A DNA stretch of 64,000 nucleotides, taken from Staphylococcus sp. CAG:324 (GTDB taxonomy: Bacteria > Bacillota_I > Bacilli_A > ML615J-28 > CAG-313). Shown here in pieces: positions 17,452 to 27,483 of this stretch (within the stretch, counting starts at the first letter, position 1; each line of letters opens with the position of its first letter). Both the position numbers and the translations under genes were made by a program. The notes under the pieces are model-generated. The model searched no databases. It saw only the letters and a list, made by a program, of their open reading frames with translations, and was not told the origin of the DNA. The DNA lies in contig FR890812.1 in the NCBI GenBank assembly GCA_000433035.1, positions 1-64,000 on the forward strand. The letters run 5' to 3'.

Positions 17452-18216
17452 ATGGCTGATTTTATCGGTATTTTTGATTCAGGTATAGGTGGTCTTACTG
17501 TTTATTCTAAAATAGTAGAGGCCTTTAAAAATGAAAATATTGTCTATTTGGCTGATACTAAAAATTGTCCATACGGGACAAAGGACTTAAGTTTAGTAAG
17601 AAAAATTACATTGAATAATATTGAATATTTGAAAAATTTAGGGGCTAAAATCATTATTATTGCTTGTAATACTGCCACTTCGTCCATTACTGATATCATT
17701 GATAATAGCAATCAGTATTTACTTGGTGTGGTTGAACCAACCGCTCTATACGCATTAGAACATAGTAGAACTAAAAGAATTGGACTGTTAGCCACTAATT
17801 TAACTGTTTCTACAAAAGTTTATGAAAAATATTTAGTAGGGGCAACTGTTTATAGTGAGGGGTGTAGCGATTTTGTGATACCTATTGAAAATGGACAATT
17901 TCATTCAACATTAATGAAAAAGATGATTCAAAATCATCTTCAAAAACTACCTGAAGTAGATACTTTAATTTTGGGTTGTACGCATTTTCCATATATTAAA
18001 GATGAAATTCAGAAAAATTTACCGGAGGCCAAAATCATTGAAAGTGGGGATGCCACTGTTATGCAACTGAAAAAATACTTTGAAAAGGCTAACTTAAAAG
18101 TGAAAAACAAGGATAGAAAATTAGTTTTTTTAACAACAGGTGATTTGGAAAGTTGCTTTAAACAAATTACTAGGTTAAACTATCAATTTGATGATATCAA
18201 AAAAGTAAAGATATAG
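17452..18216 (+). CDS. murI: Glutamate racemase
   Basis: 254 residues. It makes D-glutamate for peptidoglycan, acting in the cytoplasm without a cofactor. The two catalytic cysteines are in IIACNTATS (about residue 70) and LGCTHFPYI (about 180), and the N-terminal FDSGIGGL loop and a PYGT block are present. The length is normal. GTGAGG precedes the ATG. It is followed at 14 nt by an SNase gene. Its presence argues that the organism keeps a cell wall, unlike true mollicutes. Confidence 0.95.
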   Translation: MADFIGIFDSGIGGLTVYSKIVEAFKNENIVYLADTKNCPYGTKDLSLVRKITLNNIEYLKNLGAKIIIIACNTATSSITDIIDNSNQYLLGVVEPTALYALEHSRTKRIGLLATNLTVSTKVYEKYLVGATVYSEGCSDFVIPIENGQFHSTLMKKMIQNHLQKLPEVDTLILGCTHFPYIKDEIQKNLPEAKIIESGDATVMQLKKYFEKANLKVKNKDRKLVFLTTGDLESCFKQITRLNYQFDDIKKVKI

Positions 18217-18230
18217 AGTGGTAAAAGTAT

Positions 18231-18731
18231 ATGAAATATGTAGGACCTAGTTATAAACCAAATAATCAACCATTTTGTATAGATGATTTACCGATGGGAG
18301 GATTTGTAAAAGTTACGTTTTTAAAGATTGTCGATGGTGATACTGCCCATTTTTTATTAGATGGTAAAGATGTAACCGTTAGGTTTTTGGTTATCAATAC
18401 ACCTGAAATTCATCCCGTGGTGAAACCTTACGCAAATGAAGCTAAAAATTATACGAATCAGGTTTTATCAAAGGCGAAAACCATATATTTACAATCTGAT
18501 AGAAATGATTCGCTTTATGATGATACCCAATCTCATCGTCTTCTTGCTTGGATATGGGCTGATTATAAATTGTTAAATTATCAATTGGTTGAAAAAGGAT
18601 ATGCAAGCGTTCGCTATGTTAATTCTGAAAAATTGTCTTATTTAGATGATTTGTATAAGGCTCAAGATATAGCGATTGCAAAAAAACGTGGAATCCATAA
18701 TAAGAAAGATGATGGAAAGGAGGCGGCTTAA
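18231..18731 (+). CDS. Thermonuclease-like (SNase) protein
   Basis: 166 residues with one staphylococcal-nuclease OB-fold domain: VDGDTAHF, VRFLVINTPEIHP (Arg and Glu of the active site) and SHRLLAWIWAD (second Arg). There is no signal peptide, so unlike the Staphylococcus enzyme it should act in the cytoplasm. The Shine-Dalgarno is weak (GAGTGG). It is packed between murI (14 nt) and an ABC-F gene (1 nt), so it is part of that operon. The substrate in the cell is not known. Confidence 0.88.
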   Translation: MKYVGPSYKPNNQPFCIDDLPMGGFVKVTFLKIVDGDTAHFLLDGKDVTVRFLVINTPEIHPVVKPYANEAKNYTNQVLSKAKTIYLQSDRNDSLYDDTQSHRLLAWIWADYKLLNYQLVEKGYASVRYVNSEKLSYLDDLYKAQDIAIAKKRGIHNKKDDGKEAA

Positions 18732-18732
18732 G

Positions 18733-20289
18733 GTGCTTTTGACTGTGGAAAATCTTTGTCTAACTTATGATAAAAAAATAATTTTTAATCATGCTTCTTT
18801 TCGTGTTTTACCAAATGAAAAAATTGGTGTTGTTGGCAATAATGGCGTTGGTAAAACGACACTTATTAAAATACTATGTGGTAGTCTTTTGGCTGATAGT
18901 GGTACAATTCATTTTGATAAAACAATTAAAGTGGGATATTTAGATCAATATATGAACGTAGATGGTAATTTATCAATAGATTTGTATTTAAAGAAAGCAT
19001 TTGTTTCATTGTATAAGAAAGAAACGGAAATGAATGAAATGTTAGATGCTTTAACCAATGAAACTGATGTAACTAAAATAGATCGTTATGTTCGAATGAC
19101 GTCTCAAATACGTGAAGAGTTAGAAAGTGCTGATTTTTATGCTATTGATTCAAAAATAGGTAGAATTGTAAGCGGACTTGGAATTGTCAAGTATGGATTA
19201 GATACAATGGTTAGACAACTTTCAGGTGGTCAAAAAGTAAAAGTCATTTTGGCGAAATTATTATTAGAAGAACCCGATTTATTGATTTTAGATGAACCAA
19301 CCAATTTTTTAGACACCACACATGTTGAATGGTTAGTCAAATATTTAAAAGAATATAAGGGAAATTTTCTGATTGTATCACATAATCAAGAATTTTTAAA
19401 TGATGTTGTGAACGTGGTAATGGAACTTGAATCTGGTAAAATTACCAAATATAAAGGAAATTATCAACAATATTTACAAAAGAAGATGTTAGTTGATGCC
19501 GATTATGAAAAAAAATATTTGTCACAACAACGACAAATAAAAGAGTTAAAAACCTATATAGAAAAAAATAAAGTGAAAACTTCCACAGCACGACAGGCAC
19601 AAAGTAGAATGAAGAAATTGGAAAAGATAGATATTTTAGAAAAACCGAAAAGTAATGATATTTATCTTAATTTAGCATTCAATTACCAACCAATTGCCTC
19701 AGATCGGTTTTTGCGAGTGAATAATTTAGAAATTGGATATGATAAAAGTTTGCTTCCTCCTATAAGTTTTGAGATTAGGAGTGGAGTGAAATTAGCCATT
19801 ACGGGATTCAATGGTATTGGCAAGACAACACTATTACGAACATTGATTGGTGAATTAAAACCGATAGATGGTGAGTTTCACTTTGTAGATCATGCTAAAA
19901 TTGCTTATTTTGAACAAGAACATCATTTTGATAATCCCAATTTAACCCCTCTTGAAGAAATTCAATCATTATATCCTCAAATGGATAATGGCAGTATTAG
20001 AAGTCGTCTTGCAAGATGTGGTATCAGTGGTAATATTGCTATTTCACCAATTAAAAATTTATCAGGGGGTGAACAATCAAAAGTTAAGTTGTGCAAAATA
20101 ATGCTACAAAAGGCTAATGTTTTGATATTAGATGAACCTACGAATCATTTGGATAAACTTGCAAAAGAAGGATTACTAGATGCATTAAAAAAATATAATG
20201 GAACGGTAATTTTTGTTAGTCATGAAAGTGATTTTGTAAATAGATTGGCAACAAAAATTTATAATATTGAAGATTTATTGTTAAATTAG
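18733..20289 (+). CDS. ABC-F family ATPase
   Basis: 518 residues, soluble, with two ATPase domains: Walker A GNNGVGKTT and GFNGIGKTT, signatures LSGGQ and LSGGEQ, and Walker B LLILDEPTNFLD and VLILDEPTNHLD. A charged helical linker with KTSTARQAQSRMKKLE joins them. ABC-F proteins work at the ribosome as translation factors or antibiotic-protection factors; which applies here cannot be told. The start is set at GTG 18733 because AAGGAGG lies 11 nt upstream; an earlier in-frame ATG at 18676 is inside the SNase gene. Confidence 0.92.
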   Translation: MLLTVENLCLTYDKKIIFNHASFRVLPNEKIGVVGNNGVGKTTLIKILCGSLLADSGTIHFDKTIKVGYLDQYMNVDGNLSIDLYLKKAFVSLYKKETEMNEMLDALTNETDVTKIDRYVRMTSQIREELESADFYAIDSKIGRIVSGLGIVKYGLDTMVRQLSGGQKVKVILAKLLLEEPDLLILDEPTNFLDTTHVEWLVKYLKEYKGNFLIVSHNQEFLNDVVNVVMELESGKITKYKGNYQQYLQKKMLVDADYEKKYLSQQRQIKELKTYIEKNKVKTSTARQAQSRMKKLEKIDILEKPKSNDIYLNLAFNYQPIASDRFLRVNNLEIGYDKSLLPPISFEIRSGVKLAITGFNGIGKTTLLRTLIGELKPIDGEFHFVDHAKIAYFEQEHHFDNPNLTPLEEIQSLYPQMDNGSIRSRLARCGISGNIAISPIKNLSGGEQSKVKLCKIMLQKANVLILDEPTNHLDKLAKEGLLDALKKYNGTVIFVSHESDFVNRLATKIYNIEDLLLN

Positions 20290-20307
20290 AAAGAGTGATA
20301 GGAAAAT

Positions 20308-20790
20308 ATGAAGACAATTCATTTAATGGTGGGAATTCAGGGCAGTGGCAAGACAACGTTAGCTAAAAAATTGTCTAGTGCTTTGGTAGCAAAAATAGTA
20401 TCAACAGATGAGGTTAGGAAGACTTTTCCAATGATTGATGAAAAGTTTATCTGGCCAAAAGTGTATGAAATGTGTGCAAAAGAATTAATAAATGGTAAGG
20501 ATGTAATTTTTGACGCAACAAGCATTACACCTAAAGTTCGAAAACGATTGTTTGAAAATGTATCTTTGTATACAACAGATTTTGAAGTAGGTTGTTATTA
20601 TTTAGATGTTCCAATTCATATATGCAAAAAAAGAGTTGAAAAAAGAAACAAGATTGCCGACGAGTTATATTTGCCAATTGAAGTTATTGATAGTTATAAT
20701 GCAAAACTAATCGCGCCATCAGTTGATGAAGGATATATTTTTATAAAAATTTATGATGAAAATTTAAATTTAATAAAAGAATTAAAATAG
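20308..20790 (+). CDS. P-loop kinase-like ATPase
   Basis: 160 residues. An N-terminal Walker A GIQGSGKTT is followed by STDEVRK and by VIFDATSITPKVRKRL, the pattern of AAA-type small kinases related to polynucleotide kinase and zeta-toxin folds. The lid holds CKKRVEKRN. A role in nucleotide or RNA-end phosphorylation is possible, but the substrate is not deducible. It lies 18 nt after the ABC-F gene and closes the murI operon, with a terminator 11 nt after its stop. Confidence 0.8.
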   Translation: MKTIHLMVGIQGSGKTTLAKKLSSALVAKIVSTDEVRKTFPMIDEKFIWPKVYEMCAKELINGKDVIFDATSITPKVRKRLFENVSLYTTDFEVGCYYLDVPIHICKKRVEKRNKIADELYLPIEVIDSYNAKLIAPSVDEGYIFIKIYDENLNLIKELK

Positions 20791-20800
20791 TTAAATTTGT

Positions 20801-20841
20801 AATCACTTAAATAGAAAAATCTACTTAAGTGATTTTATTTT
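20801..20841 (+). terminator. Terminator of the murI operon
   Basis: AATCACTTAA / TTAAGTGATT (20801-20810 with 20825-20834), with an inner TAGA / TCTA pair across one mismatch, then a T-rich tail. Confidence 0.85.
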
Positions 20842-20853
20842 TGATTATATTAA

Positions 20854-20882
20854 TTGAATAAAAAAAGTAAAATTGGTATAAT
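20854..20882 (+). promoter_or_regulatory. Promoter of polC
   Basis: TTGAAT, a 17-nt spacer and TATAAT (20877-20882) with an upstream TGG extension, 41 nt before the polC ATG. Confidence 0.8.
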
Positions 20883-20923
20883 TATTATAATTTATATCAA
20901 AAAAAGTAAAAAGGGGTGAGAAG

Positions 20924-23900
20924 ATGGAAAAAGAAAAACCAATGTTATCCATCCTTAAAGGTAGTGGTGTTTTTTTAGATGATACGTTATCTAATTGCAA
21001 ATTAAATAGCGTCAAAGCAAATGATGATACTTCATCATGGCGTTTTTGTATTACACTAGATAATATTATTACATGTGAAAAACTTAAAGAACTTAACGAA
21101 AAAGTTAGTAAATATATTAATCAAACTTTTAATATTAAAAATGTTAAATTTACAATTGATTATCCACAAGAAATCAAAGAAAAATACGAATTTATTGAAA
21201 CGGAATTAAAAGACTATTTTAATTATGCGATTTCTGTTTGTATGGAAGTAAAAAAAGGGGTTATGATATTAAATGAATATCATCACAAATTTCTAAAAAA
21301 TGAAATTATGTTGATGGTAGCAAGTGAGGAAGAAAAAAAAGTTGCTGAAGATAATTTAGTGATAATTAAAAGATTTTTTCTAAATTATGGTTTTGATTTT
21401 GTTAAACTGAATGTATCCATCAGTGATAGTGTTAGAAATTATAAAGCATTAAATGAAGAAAAGCAACAAATTCAACAAATGCTTGATGAAACAAAAAGTA
21501 TTGAAACGTATAAACTCAAACAACAACAAAATAAAGAGAATGAGGTGAAAGGTACTTTTAGTTATACAATGCGATCGCAACCTACTTTCAAAAGTGTGAG
21601 TGATTTGCCAATCAATAGTATGGAAGTAGAAGAATTCAAACAAACGGAGGGTACTGATCGTGTTGAGGTTTTAGCCACGATTGTTGCTAGTGAAATTAGA
21701 AGTTTTCGCTCAAGACAGGGACGTGATTTTACTTTACTAGTTGCTACAATTAGTAATTTCAAAGATTCTATTATGATTAAACGTTTTATTAAAGAAACTG
21801 AAATATTAGAATACAGGAAAAAACTTGTTGAAAATACAAAAGTGAAAGTTAAGGGACGATTGCAGTGGGATGATTTTGCCAAAGATGTTGTAATTATGTG
21901 CGATGAAATTAGTTATTTAGGAACGGATGTTTCTAGAGTTAGAGCAGATGAAGCACAAAATAAAAGAGTTGAGTTGCATGCACATACTAAAATGAGCGTA
22001 TTGGATAGTATTTTATCAGTAGAGGATTATGTATGGCAAGCTAACAATTATGGTCACAAAGCCGTAGCAGTAACCGATCATGCCAATTGTCATATTTTGC
22101 CAGAATTTTTTAAATTATGTAAAAAATATAATATAAAACCGATTGCTGGGGTGGAAGGCTATTATATAAATGAAGAGAGTTTGAATATTGCCTTTACTGA
22201 TCATAATATAAATTTAAAAGATGCAACGTATGTTGTTTTTGATATAGAAACTAGTGGTTTATACATACCATTTAATGAAATAATCGAAATTGGTGCAGTT
22301 AAAATCAAAAATGGTTTTGTTATTGATGAGTTTGCCAAATTGATTAAACCTAAGAAAAAATTGTTTAAACAAATAACAGATATTACACATATTACTAATG
22401 AAATGTTGAGTGATGAATTACCAATTGAAGAAATCTTACCAGAGTTTAAAAAATTTATCGAGGGTTCAATTTTGGTTGCCCATAATGCGCATTTTGATAC
22501 TGATTTTATTTATGCGGAACTTGAAAAAATGAATTTATTTGATGGACCTTTACCTTGTATTGATACAATGATGTTGGCAAGAGGTTTGTATGGTTCTAAC
22601 TTTAAACAAAATAATTTACGAGCAGTTGGAAAATTTTTAAAAGTTGAAGTGGAGCCGAATGAGCAACATCGTGCGGTATATGATGCTAGAACTACAGCCA
22701 ATGTCTTTCAAAAATTATTGGCTGAAGCTTTGGATAGAAATTATATGAATTATAATGAATTGAATAAAATGGTTAAGGAAAATGAATTGTTTCGATATAA
22801 AATACCAAGTCATATTAATCTTTTAGTTAAAAATAAAATAGGTCTTAAGAATTTTTATAAAATTATTTCTGAATCTCATACAACTTACTTTCAAAAAGAT
22901 GCTAGGATTGTGAAAAGTTTGATTGAAAATAATCGTGAAGGAATTTTGGTTGGAAGTGGTTGTGGTAATGGTGAAATATTTAGAATTGCTCTTGAGAAAA
23001 CAGTACGACAATTACATGAAGCGATTGATTTTTATGATTATATTGAAGTGCAGCCACCTGGCAATTATTTGAATCTTTTTGAAATGTGGAATCAAGATGA
23101 AGCCTTAGAAATGATAAAATCTTTGATTCAAGAAATTATTGCGGTAGCAAAGCAACACCATAAACTTGTAGTAGCAACCGGAGATGTGCATGAATTAATT
23201 AAAGAGGATGCTGAATATCGAAAAGTTTATTTAAGTGTAGCTAGACCAAATGGTGGTGGTCCACATGAACTTGCAAAATATGATGGCATTTTAGATATGC
23301 ATTATCGAAATACTAGTGAAATGTTAGAGGAATTTAATTTTTTAGAAAGTGATCTTGCTTATGAGATTGTTGTTACCAATACAAATCTTATAAATAATAT
23401 GGTTGATGAATTTGAATTATTTCCGAAAAAGTTATATGTTCCAAGGGATGATTTTATGGTTGATAAAAATGGTGTGCCTTCTATGAAAGCAGCTGTTTAT
23501 GATATTTCTTATCAAAATGCATATAATATTTATGGAAATCCTTTACCTAAATATGTACAAGAACGACTTGACAAAGAATTAGATGCGATTATTGGGCATG
23601 GGTATTTTTCGGTTTATTATATTTCACATTTACTTGTTAAAAATTCAAATGATGCAGGTTATGTAGTTGGAAGTAGAGGTTCGGTGGGTAGTTCTTTTGT
23701 TGCTACTCTTATGGGAATTACAGAAGTTAATCCTTTAAAGCCACATTATGTATGTCCGAAATGTCATTTTACAGCTTTCAAATTTAGTGAAGCAGAAGAA
23801 ATGAATTATCAACAAAAAGTTCCTAATGAAATTTATCAAGAACTTGCTAAAGTAAGTGTTGGAAGTGACCTAAAAGCGATGAAATGTCCTCATTGTGGAA

Positions 23901-25456
23901 GTGAACTAACTAGAGATGGTTTTGATATTGCTTTTGAAACTTTCTTGGGCTTTACAGGTGAAAAAGTTCCTGATATAGATCTTAATTTTTCTGGTGAATA
24001 TCAAGCTAAAGCCCATTTATTTTGCCAAGAAACTTTTGGTATTGATAATGCATTTAGAGCTGGTACCGTAAGTACTGTTCAAATAAAAACAGCATATGCT
24101 TATGCTAGAGATTATTATCAATCAAAAGGTATTTTTAAAAGACAAACCGAATTAGAACGGTTAGCAAAAATGCTTTCTGAATCGAAAAGAACTACTGGAC
24201 AACACCCAGGTGGTATAATTGTGGTACCAGACGATATTGAATATACAGATATTATTCCTGTTCAGTATCCACCTGTTTCTGATATCGAAAGTGATGATTT
24301 GAATTGGCGGACATCACATTATGATTATCATAAATTTGAAGATAATCTCTTAAAATTAGATATTTTAGGTCATGATGATCCAACTATGATGAAATGTTTG
24401 ATGGATTATGTACATCAAAATCAAAATGAATTCCCTTTTTCAACAGTTGAAGATATTCCCTATTTTGATGATGATGTGATATCTTTATTTAGCAGTAAAG
24501 ATGCTTTAAAATTAAATGGTGATGATACAGATAAATTAGCTAGTGGAACGATTGGCGTTCCAGAATTTGGCACACAATTTGTAAGAAGTATGTTGGAAAC
24601 GATTAAACCTAACTCCGTAAGTCAAATTATTAAAGTATCTGGTCTTTCACATGGTACTGATGTTTGGATGAAGAATGCTGAAGATTTAGTAAAAGGTGTC
24701 AATCCTAAATATCCTAAAATTATGTTTAATGATGTGATTGGATGTCGTGATGATATTATGATTTATTTGATAGATAAGGGTGTTGCTGCTTCCTTAGCAT
24801 TTAAAATAATGGAAAGTGTCCGTAAAGGAAAGGGATTAAGCATTGATCAAGAGGAACTACTTTTACAACATCAAATTCCATCTTGGTTTATCGAATCTTG
24901 TAAAAAAATCAAATATCTTTTTCCTAAAGCACATGCTACTGCATATGTAATTATGGCTTTACGTATAAGTTGGTTTAAAGTTCATCGTCCAATCTATTAT
25001 TATGCAGCATATTTTTCTAAAAGAGCAAAAGAATTTGATGCGGAAGCTTTTGCAATGGGGAAAAATGCGATTAGAAACCGCATAATTGAAATTGAAAGTA
25101 AAATTCAAAAGCATGAAGATGTAAGTAATAAAGAAATTGATTTATTAGATGAATTAAAAATTGCTCTTGAAATGACTCTTAGAGGGTATACTTTCAAACA
25201 AATTGATATAAATATATCTGATGCTACTAATTTAGTAATAGCAGAAGATCGAAAGTCATTATATTTGCCATTTGTTGCTGTTGAGTCTTTGGGAGAAACA
25301 GTAGCCTTATCAATTGTTGAGGCTCGAAAAATACGACCTTTTTCATCCAAAAAGGATTTTGAATTAAGAACAAGTATCAATAAAAAACAGTATGCTAATC
25401 TACTAAAACTTGATGCTTTTGGCGATTTAATAGATGACGATACAAAATTATTATAG
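20924..25456 (+). CDS. polC: DNA polymerase III alpha subunit, PolC type
   Basis: 1510 residues, slightly longer than the usual 1430-1460. This is the main replicative polymerase of low-GC Gram-positives. Domains in order: an N-terminal region; an OB fold (about 245-330); a PHP domain opening HAHTKMSVLDS (about 349); the inserted proofreading exonuclease VVFDIETSGLY (about 436); a Zn-binding pair CPKC and CPHC (about 943 and 987); and the palm with PDIDLNFSGEYQ (about 1015). AAGGGGTGA precedes the ATG. A strong promoter lies upstream. No frameshift or missing block is seen. Confidence 0.98.
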   Translation: MEKEKPMLSILKGSGVFLDDTLSNCKLNSVKANDDTSSWRFCITLDNIITCEKLKELNEKVSKYINQTFNIKNVKFTIDYPQEIKEKYEFIETELKDYFNYAISVCMEVKKGVMILNEYHHKFLKNEIMLMVASEEEKKVAEDNLVIIKRFFLNYGFDFVKLNVSISDSVRNYKALNEEKQQIQQMLDETKSIETYKLKQQQNKENEVKGTFSYTMRSQPTFKSVSDLPINSMEVEEFKQTEGTDRVEVLATIVASEIRSFRSRQGRDFTLLVATISNFKDSIMIKRFIKETEILEYRKKLVENTKVKVKGRLQWDDFAKDVVIMCDEISYLGTDVSRVRADEAQNKRVELHAHTKMSVLDSILSVEDYVWQANNYGHKAVAVTDHANCHILPEFFKLCKKYNIKPIAGVEGYYINEESLNIAFTDHNINLKDATYVVFDIETSGLYIPFNEIIEIGAVKIKNGFVIDEFAKLIKPKKKLFKQITDITHITNEMLSDELPIEEILPEFKKFIEGSILVAHNAHFDTDFIYAELEKMNLFDGPLPCIDTMMLARGLYGSNFKQNNLRAVGKFLKVEVEPNEQHRAVYDARTTANVFQKLLAEALDRNYMNYNELNKMVKENELFRYKIPSHINLLVKNKIGLKNFYKIISESHTTYFQKDARIVKSLIENNREGILVGSGCGNGEIFRIALEKTVRQLHEAIDFYDYIEVQPPGNYLNLFEMWNQDEALEMIKSLIQEIIAVAKQHHKLVVATGDVHELIKEDAEYRKVYLSVARPNGGGPHELAKYDGILDMHYRNTSEMLEEFNFLESDLAYEIVVTNTNLINNMVDEFELFPKKLYVPRDDFMVDKNGVPSMKAAVYDISYQNAYNIYGNPLPKYVQERLDKELDAIIGHGYFSVYYISHLLVKNSNDAGYVVGSRGSVGSSFVATLMGITEVNPLKPHYVCPKCHFTAFKFSEAEEMNYQQKVPNEIYQELAKVSVGSDLKAMKCPHCGSELTRDGFDIAFETFLGFTGEKVPDIDLNFSGEYQAKAHLFCQETFGIDNAFRAGTVSTVQIKTAYAYARDYYQSKGIFKRQTELERLAKMLSESKRTTGQHPGGIIVVPDDIEYTDIIPVQYPPVSDIESDDLNWRTSHYDYHKFEDNLLKLDILGHDDPTMMKCLMDYVHQNQNEFPFSTVEDIPYFDDDVISLFSSKDALKLNGDDTDKLASGTIGVPEFGTQFVRSMLETIKPNSVSQIIKVSGLSHGTDVWMKNAEDLVKGVNPKYPKIMFNDVIGCRDDIMIYLIDKGVAASLAFKIMESVRKGKGLSIDQEELLLQHQIPSWFIESCKKIKYLFPKAHATAYVIMALRISWFKVHRPIYYYAAYFSKRAKEFDAEAFAMGKNAIRNRIIEIESKIQKHEDVSNKEIDLLDELKIALEMTLRGYTFKQIDINISDATNLVIAEDRKSLYLPFVAVESLGETVALSIVEARKIRPFSSKKDFELRTSINKKQYANLLKLDAFGDLIDDDTKLL

Positions 25457-25471
25457 AAGGGTTTTATATAA

Positions 25472-26248
25472 ATGAAAATAGGCGGTAATTTTGCTTTTAA
25501 AAAGATTCAAGATGAATCTATTAATATGGAATTTAATTATGAATGTGCGACAGTTGAAGGTGTTGGTATTAAAACAGGTATCTTATTAGGAGTAACTTTT
25601 TTAACAACATTAGTAATGCTTGCATTGATTTTAAATTTTGGTTATTTACCAATATTTATGTATTTTATTGCAATAATTTTAACAACTATTTTGCAAATTA
25701 TAATAAATATTAGACCAATGAAGGCTAAATCATTGGCGATTCCTTATGCGATATCAGAGGGGTTAGTTATTGGATGTCTTTGTGGATTATTAGAAGTTGC
25801 ACTTCCTAATATGGGATTAAAAATTGCTTCTATTGCTTTACTTGCTACTTTGTCAATTTTTCTTGCTGCAATCTTTTTATATACAAAAAAAGTAATTAAA
25901 GTTGGAAATCGTTTTCGTGGTTTTTTAATTACAGCTGGTCTTGGAGTTATTATTTTTACTTTAGGACTTTCTCTACTTTCTTTGATTATGTTTTTTGTTA
26001 ATGGTACAAATGTATACAGCATGTTTTATTTTTCTGGATTTGGAGTAATTTTATCAATTTTTATGTGTATCCTTGCATCTATGTATGTTATTTCTAGTTT
26101 ATCACTTGCAGATAATCTTATCCAATCAGGCGTAGAGAAGACTATGGAATGGTATGCCTCTTATGCCATAACTTTAAATGTTATTTATTTATTCATTGAA
26201 ATCTTAAGATTAGTAATTATTCTTGTAGGTAGAAGAAATAATAACTGA
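25472..26248 (+). CDS. Bax inhibitor-1/YccA-like membrane protein
   Basis: 258 residues with about seven membrane helices. The order of helices and the C-terminal EWYASYAITLNVIYLFIEIL segment match the bacterial Bax1-I-like family (COG4760) rather than the shorter YccA group. Family members act as membrane Ca2+ or H+ leak proteins or stress modulators; the role in this organism is not known. AGAAGGG precedes the ATG. It starts 15 nt after polC, so it is probably read from the same transcript. Confidence 0.78.
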   Translation: MKIGGNFAFKKIQDESINMEFNYECATVEGVGIKTGILLGVTFLTTLVMLALILNFGYLPIFMYFIAIILTTILQIIINIRPMKAKSLAIPYAISEGLVIGCLCGLLEVALPNMGLKIASIALLATLSIFLAAIFLYTKKVIKVGNRFRGFLITAGLGVIIFTLGLSLLSLIMFFVNGTNVYSMFYFSGFGVILSIFMCILASMYVISSLSLADNLIQSGVEKTMEWYASYAITLNVIYLFIEILRLVIILVGRRNNN

Positions 26249-26277
26249 TTTTGAAAGTATTTACAATGGTAAAATAG

Positions 26278-26306
26278 TTGCAAAAATTTACCAAAAGTGC
26301 TAAAAT
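26278..26306 (+). promoter_or_regulatory. Promoter of gap
   Basis: TTGCAA, a 17-nt spacer and TAAAAT (26301-26306), with TGC just before the -10, 39 nt before the gap ATG. AAGGAGG follows near the start, as expected of a highly expressed gene. Confidence 0.75.
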
Positions 26307-26345
26307 ATATTTGTAAAAAAAGTCCATTTAAGGAGGTTATTAAAA

Positions 26346-27359
26346 ATGGCTGTAAAAATTGCAATTAACGGTTTCGGACGCATTGGTCGTTTAGCATTCC
26401 GTCTTATGTTTGGTAACGAAGATTTTGATATCGTTGCTATTAATGATTTAACTGGTGCTGAAGATTTAGCATATTTATTAAAATATGATACTGCACAAGG
26501 TCGTTATGTTGGTCATGATGTGAAAGCTACACAAGATTCTATCATTGTTGATGGAAAAGAAATTAAGATTTATGCTATAAAAGATGCTAATGAATGCCCT
26601 TGGGGTGAACTTGGTGTAGATGTCGTTATTGAATGTACAGGTTTTTATGTATCAAAGGAAAAATCAATGGCTCATATAAATGCTGGTGCTAAAAAAGTTA
26701 TTATTTCTGCTCCTGCGAAAGGTGTTGATATGACAGTAGTTTATAATGTAAATCATGAAAAATTAACTGGTTCTGAACAAATTATTAGTGCTGCATCTTG
26801 TACAACTAATTGTCTTGCACCAATCGCTAAAGTTTTAAACGATAAATTTGGAATTGTTAAAGGCTTTATGACAACTGTTCATGCATATACAGGTGATCAA
26901 AATGTTCTTGATGCTCCACATAAAAAAGGTATCCAATCTCGTCGTGCACGTGCTGCTGCGGCTAATATTGTACCTACAACTACAGGTGCAGCTAAAGCAG
27001 TTGCTGAGGCACTACCTGAATTAAAAGGTAAACTTGATGGTATGGCATTGCGTGTGCCTACTATTACAGGTTCAGTTGTTGATTTAGTATGGGAACCTGC
27101 TCGCCCTGTAACAGTTGAAGAAGTAAATGCTGCTGTTAAGGCTGCTGCGAACGAAACAATTTTCTATACTGAAGATCCAATTGTTTCTAGTGATGTAATT
27201 GGTCAAACATGTGGAACATTATTTGATGCACAATGTACTAAAATTATGGAAGTTGATGGCAAACAACTTGTTAAAGTGATTACTTGGTATGATAATGAAA
27301 TGAGTTATACTGCTCAAATGGTTCGTACTGCTAAATATTTAGTAGAACATTTTAAATAA
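26346..27359 (+). CDS. gap: Glyceraldehyde-3-phosphate dehydrogenase
   Basis: 337 residues. It catalyses the NAD-dependent oxidation of glyceraldehyde 3-phosphate in glycolysis. The N-terminal NGFGRIGR is the nucleotide-binding loop, AASCTTNC carries the catalytic Cys near residue 152, and HAYTGDQ follows with the active-site His. The size is that of the normal tetrameric enzyme. Codons look more selected than those of its neighbours (GGT, CGT, GCT), as is usual for glycolytic genes. It stands alone with its own promoter and terminator. Confidence 0.98.
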   Translation: MAVKIAINGFGRIGRLAFRLMFGNEDFDIVAINDLTGAEDLAYLLKYDTAQGRYVGHDVKATQDSIIVDGKEIKIYAIKDANECPWGELGVDVVIECTGFYVSKEKSMAHINAGAKKVIISAPAKGVDMTVVYNVNHEKLTGSEQIISAASCTTNCLAPIAKVLNDKFGIVKGFMTTVHAYTGDQNVLDAPHKKGIQSRRARAAAANIVPTTTGAAKAVAEALPELKGKLDGMALRVPTITGSVVDLVWEPARPVTVEEVNAAVKAAANETIFYTEDPIVSSDVIGQTCGTLFDAQCTKIMEVDGKQLVKVITWYDNEMSYTAQMVRTAKYLVEHFK

Positions 27360-27385
27360 AAATATTATTATAATATAAAAATTTT

Positions 27386-27424
27386 AAGAATAATCATTTT
27401 TTATATGATTATTCTTTTTTTTGT
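27386..27424 (+). terminator. Terminator of gap
   Basis: Perfect 12-bp stem AAGAATAATCAT / ATGATTATTCTT with a 7-nt loop and an eight- to ten-T tail. Confidence 0.9.
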
Positions 27425-27483
27425 TTTAAAAGAGTGAATTTGTCATAAACTAAATTATAGAATAAGAATTTAGGAAGTGAAAT

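Noticed and set aside
21562..21882. 106-codon minus-strand frame inside polC
   Set aside because: It is antisense to a conserved OB-fold region with no start signals.
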